NCBI GenBank assembly: GCA_947034895.1
Contig: OX344764.1
Location: 66,445,348-66,509,347, forward strand
Origin: Rhytidiadelphus loreus
Lineage: Eukaryota > Streptophyta > Bryopsida > Hypnales > Hylocomiaceae
Reading direction: 5' to 3'
Length of the DNA stretch: 64,000 nucleotides
In this document: positions 59,550 to 64,000 of the stretch, piece by piece
Position numbering within the stretch: position 1 is the first letter of the stretch
How the letters are laid out: every line of letters begins with the position of its first letter
The notes under the pieces: model-generated
Database searches by the model: none
The model's input: only the letters and a program-made list of their open reading frames with translations
What the model was told of the DNA's origin: nothing
Translations under genes and position numbers: made by a program

Positions 59550-60829
59550 TTGGATAATACTTCATAGTGAAGAGAACGGTTCATGTAATTACCAATGTTC
59601 GGGGAGAACCGACGATTAGTTCATTGTTAGCTGCTTGCCATTTCAAATCCAAGGCTAATATTTGGGTTGCTTGAAGTGGGTATGTTCTTGGACAAGACGT
59701 GACCACCAGCCATGTATACCGATGAAATGAAATTTAGAGTTTAGTTTCAAACCTGGCATGTGTTTGAAAGAGGAAGATTGTACCCTTTCCAAATTTGAAG
59801 TTGAGAGGAAGTGGTTGGTGAGATTTGATACTGGAGGGAGAGAATTTTGATCAGCAACCGATGCCCTCGGAAGAAAAACTAGCTCCTTCTACAAAGAGGA
59901 TTAGCGGGGCAGCTCCGAAATCTTCCCGAACGCTGATAATTGCTGTAGTTTGGTTGCGCCAGATTCTGCAGTAGTGCAGCTCAGACAGAGAATCACAAAA
60001 ATGTCTCAATTCTTCGGAATGTGTAGAGGTGAATTATCTCAAGATCCAGGATTGACGATATGGTGGTTGCTCATAAGCTGTGATAAAAAGACTCACTTGG
60101 AGCAGTCTGTTTCCTTTTGTTTATAATGTTTATCTAAGACCTTAGTCAATGAATTAATGCAAATCAATTAAGATGGAGGTCTGGATTAACTTGTCAATCA
60201 CTGGCATTGTAAAATACTACACACAGGCTTTCCTGTAAGCAGTTATTACAGCCGGTACTGTATTTGCACCCAAATCGCCCCTTCCCAAAAGTCTTCATAG
60301 CCTAGATTCTTCCATAGATTGTAGATGTTCATAATGAGGATGTATACTATCTGATTTGCAAAGCCTCCAATCTGAAGATTCTGAACCGGCTTGTCTGGGA
60401 CCCTGATTGAACTTGTTTGCGTTTTTCCTCCCGAACTTTTAATTGAAGGCTACCTGATCTTTAAACGAAATGCAGTTTGATATCATCTGTCTGTGTGTTC
60501 TATCAGCAGCTTCTGGTTTTTAACCTCATGACTATTCATTATTTTGGAAAATTCAGTGAGCCAGAATGTGATGTTCAAGTGCTGAAGATTGAGATTTTCA
60601 GGTGCCCACGATTAGGATGTTCGAGTCTTATGTGGACTCTTGAGTTGCTCAACTGCATAAAACCTCAGATATAACCTCAGATATTAGCTCTAAAATCTAG
60701 GACACGTATAAATCTGAGTTTTTCACGGTAGTGCCCCAAACCGCTCAAGTTTCTAGTAGAGAGCACGTTTCCAAACGCACCAAATTGGAGAAATTTCGCA
60801 AATATAATGAAGATGAACGTTTTTGCCTT
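59550..60829. other. Intergenic DNA, nothing recognised
   Basis: No coding motif. If the GTAAGA at 59514 (TCATGG-GTAAGATCC) is used as a donor, a further exon of the kinase gene could lie here; none was seen. Confidence 0.3.
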
Positions 60830-61173
60830 GAGAACCTCAGACAAGAATCTCCACCTTCTTCCTCCAAACTCATTGACAATATTTTAAGCATTTTCATTGA
60901 CCAGAAACTCATGGACAAAACGTAAACAATTTGATTGCACTTCTTCATCCGAGCCAGATCACATTGTACACCGTCCTATGATTTGTTTCCCTGCTCAATG
61001 AGACACCTCCCCGTCACAGGAGTATTGACAGACGGTTTGGCAAAATTTCCAGAGTCGATGCTGTTTCCAAGCAATTGTCTTCTGACTTCATCATCCAAAC
61101 GGGTGGTCTATCGCAAGGCTTCACAAGTGTCTGTTTCAATCAACGTTTGCTCACACGCAGCTTGGGTCTGATC
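60830..61173 (-). pseudogene. Inverted copy of the 43.6-43.86 kb kinase 3' fragment
   Basis: On the minus strand ACEQTLIETDTCEAL is followed by a stop, against ACEQTWTETDSCEAL at 43.6 kb. Similarity continues downstream in both, around CTGTCAATA, GACAAATC/GAAACAAATC and a TTTTGTC-ATGAGTTT phrase. The conserved RPEFS part is missing here. The open frame on the plus strand (60731-60925) is a shadow. Confidence 0.45.
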
Positions 61174-61204
61174 GAATTGGGGAGCTTTAGTATCTTTTCA
61201 CGGA

Positions 61205-61860
61205 GGGCATAGAGGTGATGAGGTCAACACGGATCTCCAATTGTAGTTGTGGTTTTAGAACGCTGCATATTTCTAAGGTTTTGTTTTTTCAAATTTGTTA
61301 CGCTGTCATGACAGAACGCTTCCATTTCTCTGGTTGAGAAAGCCTCAGATGTCAGGCTCAAGCTTCTTGCCGAAACTGATCAAACAATTGACACAATGTT
61401 CACGGTGAGGGTAACTCGCAAGTCTTGGGATGTTGAATGATCTAGAGAAGAGGCCTGAGTTTTCGGATGTATTGCACAACGGTCTTGCAGAGAGCCTGAG
61501 ATTCGGGATGATCAAGTGCTGAAGCAAACACAGCAGTAGGGGCGGGAACAGGGGACCTGAAGCTTTGCAATATATGGACAACTCACAAAGAACGTGCTTG
61601 GAAATTGCAACCGTACTGGAACCCTTGCCAAGCCATCTCTCTCTTAAACCCTTGTGATGTAAAGCGGAGGCGGCTCATCTGCCAGGGAGATAACCAAAGT
61701 TACCAAGTACACATGTATTTGCAATGAAAAGGTTTAAAAGTTTGTCTCTGAGTTTGAAGAAAGGGCTTCAATTTCTTGTTATTTCTTGTAAAGCTTCAGC
61801 ATCGATCGATTGATTGGTCTTTCTGCCGATGACAATGGTGGTTTCTTCGTCATGATGGTC
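61205..61860 (+). pseudogene. Kinase 3'-end fragment, inverted partner of 44.94-45.53 kb
   Basis: A plus-strand frame near 61440-61500 reads EKRPEFSDVLHNGLAESLRF, the kinase subdomain XI pattern, flanked by stops and frame changes. The block aligns in inverted orientation with 44940-45535. The adjacent minus-strand fragment ends about 30 bp away, so the two fragments are head to head here but face each other at 43.5/45.3 kb. Confidence 0.5.
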
Positions 61861-62125
61861 TACAAACTAGAATTGTTTTTCTCTCGCGAAGAATTGATTT
61901 GTACTTCGATAAATCAGACCAGTTGTCAGCATTTCCTTTTGAATTTGTGAATGAGAAACTCGACATTCGTACCTCAAGGCAGCGTTGGGGATGAACTTTC
62001 TGCACTCGCTGAATGTTATCCATGGAGTCGAGAATGCAGCGCATGAGCCTCCCGAGATTTCCTGCCAGAATTTCTTCCAAGCAGAAATTAATCTGGCGAG
62101 CAAGCAGAGTACATGAAGACACCCC
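61861..62125 (-). other. Exon-like helical frame, possibly kinase N-terminus remnant
   Basis: The minus strand reads QINFCLEEILAGNLGRLMRC and LDSMDNIQRVQKVHPQRCLE, then a GTACGA that could be a weak donor. Composition is that of an amphipathic helical segment like those before the kinase domains in this window. No other exon could be attached. Confidence 0.3.
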
Positions 62126-63440
62126 TCTTTATACTGTACAGTACAGTTTGCCAAAGTACGCTGGAGGGAGAATGTAACACATGTAAAATAAACTGCAAAG
62201 ACCATGAGGATCACACCTATTTAGTCTATAAAGGAATATACACATTTCCAGCAACTTGACATGTTGACACCGACCATTGAGAGAGCAACAATTAATCAAC
62301 CACGGATTCAGCACACAGTAGTTTCTAGAGTCGTACGTTATACACAAGTCGCGTAGAGCAGTTTATTATTGGCATACCTTTCGCTCAGATCCTCCTCTTT
62401 CAACAATCAACACACACAATGTAGCGAGCGTCTTGGAGTGGGTTTTCAACTTCCGGCGTCGACACTTGTCACTTCACGAGGATAGCCAAGGTTGATACTT
62501 TGACAGCGGAAAAGACCGACTCAATTCTCAAGTTGCACAAGAAACAGGTGGGAGGAAGGAGAGTGAGGCTTTAGGAAGAGAGCGAGAGAAAAGGTGTCTA
62601 CGAACTGAAAAAGATGTTCAAAATCTTGCCCCTTTATGTGATATCATTGATAGGAGTAGTGCGAGTCAGTGGCGATGCGTACAGAGATGGAACTTGGTTT
62701 GCAAGCACTGATGATTCAAAACGATTTGCATCCTAACGTTCGTGTTTCAACTTTTTCAGGCTTAGAACAGCTTTCCCAGGAATTTCTTTTGTCCACGTTG
62801 TGCATGTCTTCAGGAATGTTTTTGAAGCCTTTGCGTAGTTATTTGGGTGGGGTAGGAATCCAGAAGAGAAAGATGCCCACCATTACGACTCTATCATGGA
62901 CATGAAAGTACTGCTCAGCTAGCATTCTTGTCATTGCACTGTACAGTTCTTGGCTTCCCCTTTTGCCCTGTGATTGTTGTGATTGTTTATGTCGCGGGAA
63001 AGGAAAAATTTTGATATGCAACTTGGCGCCTCTTGTCAGGAAATCGCCCTTGCTGCGTTGGAAGTACAGTAATAAGATTTAGAAAGAAGAGAACCTACAG
63101 TGTTGGTTCTTCTAGATCCACGAGAAAAAGAGATTATTTTTTGTCTCGGAGCTTGACTTATCTGACTCTTTGCCAGACTCGAGGCTCACAAAAAGTTGCT
63201 GCAATGAGCTTTTCTTTTGTGGCCCCGGTTGTAGACAAGGAAAGGTCCTCTAAATTTTCCTTGAGTGTCATACTCAAGATCATCTCGGAGCAAAATGAAA
63301 TCCAGCGTGACTTCAAAGTACACCTACTGACGATATCAAGTGTTAGTCACTCAATAATGTCACAGACTCTACATAAACCTACTCATAGGCCACATCAAGC
63401 ATTCAATCTAGCTGACATTTCTCCAATGAAACCCTAAACC
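62126..63440. other. Intergenic DNA, no gene recognised
   Basis: A 134-codon frame at 63033-63437 is open but has no recognised family and no supporting context. Confidence 0.3.
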
Positions 63441-63513
63441 ACTGATTTAGAAGTGCTTCTAAATGCTTCTAAATCAGTGCTTCTAAATGCCTCTAAATCA
63501 GTGCTTCTAAATA
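63441..63513. repeat. Short tandem and inverted repeat
   Basis: TGCTTCTAAAT-type units repeat about five times, some extended to TGCTTCTAAATCAG. The first unit, ACTGATTTAGAAG, is the reverse complement of the others, so the array can fold. Confidence 0.8.
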
Positions 63514-63815
63514 CCAGTCGTAGCATCCAATTTATGAGAGATCAAGTGAGACATATACAAGTAGTGCATCACTGACTCCTATTTTTGCATATTTGAAACG
63601 TTTTACCCGAAATTTTAAGGGATGCATTTTCATAGCTGCTTTAACCAAGAGTTTGCATTTGTGAATTCTGGGCAAGGGATCACCAATGACTCCTTTTTGA
63701 CCCTACTGTTTCTTATTCTTCTTCTTTTTCTCACCGAGCTGCCACAAAACTTATCCAATAATCGGAATAAATCGGGCCATATACAGGAATCCTAAGGGAA
63801 GACAGGTGGTTGTAA

Positions 63816-64000
63816 TACCTGAAGCAGGAGGATCACAGGCCTTGTGTGCCAAGAATTTTTCCAGCAGATGCTCTCTATCATACAGCGACTTTATTGATCG
63901 AGTGGGTGAAGCAAGCAGCTGTCAATCTATATCATAGTCCTCAATGAACATACACTTCTCCACATTTCTATTGCCCCTTTGAATTGGCACAACTTCTTCG
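63816..64000 (-). other. Possible exon at the window edge
   Basis: The minus strand reads EEVVPIQRGNRNVEKCMFIE to a TGA, then, after an acceptor-like GATTGACAG, LLASPTRSIKSLYDREHLLE and KFLAHKACDPPAS before a possible donor (GCTTCAG-GTATTAC). This could be the edge of a gene outside the window. No family recognised. Confidence 0.2.

Noticed and set aside
60731..60948. Open frames on both strands with charged composition
   Set aside because: The region is the inverted copy of the tail after the 43.6 kb kinase fragment; the frames are not conserved between copies.

Overview
This is a 64 kb piece of a plant nuclear chromosome. It is AT-rich, with introns that have GT-AG borders, plant-type transposons (CACTA, Stowaway-like, hAT-like, an L1-type LINE), a miR166 precursor and plant-type protein kinases. 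Non-RD and pseudokinase-bearing kinases joined to helical N-terminal segments suggest a non-seed land plant, perhaps a moss, but I cannot name the species. No rRNA genes, convincing tRNAs, CRISPR arrays or bacterial features were seen.

Layout. 1-10.1 kb: AT-rich intergenic DNA with repeats bounded by TTAA and CCC...GGG ends. 10.1-16.0 kb: a decayed LINE whose 5' third is inverted relative to the rest; a CACTA-type MITE and a CATTAGAGG-type repeat sit in it. 16-24.2 kb: repeats and microsatellites. 24.25-26 kb: a GC-richer island with a TATA box and a miR166 hairpin, the clearest RNA gene here. 26-31.4 kb: GC-richer DNA without a recognisable coding gene. 31.4-39.2 kb: a nested stack, with a hAT-like element (perfect 8-bp target duplication) inside a Stowaway-like element that lies inside a probable TTAA-bounded repeat. 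41.3-63 kb: a kinase neighbourhood. It holds a minus-strand three-kinase-domain gene (45.8-52.4 kb), a plus-strand kinase gene with two C-terminal membrane-helix exons (56.9-59.5 kb), and at least four fragments of kinase 3' ends in inverted arrangements at 43.5, 45.3, 61.1 and 61.4 kb.

How the parts relate. The two intact-looking kinase genes and the fragments look like one locally expanded and rearranged family, with MITEs in introns and flanks. miR166 represses class III HD-ZIP transcripts in land plants; its targets are not in the window. The strongest unusual points are the 60-bp in-frame duplication of the APE region in the third kinase domain, a stop-separated helical reading frame inside an intron of that gene, the paired membrane-helix exons of the second kinase, the TTAA repeat family with piggyBac-like ends, and the twin-priming-like LINE inversion.

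Exon borders were called by eye from splice consensus and reading phase, without transcript evidence.
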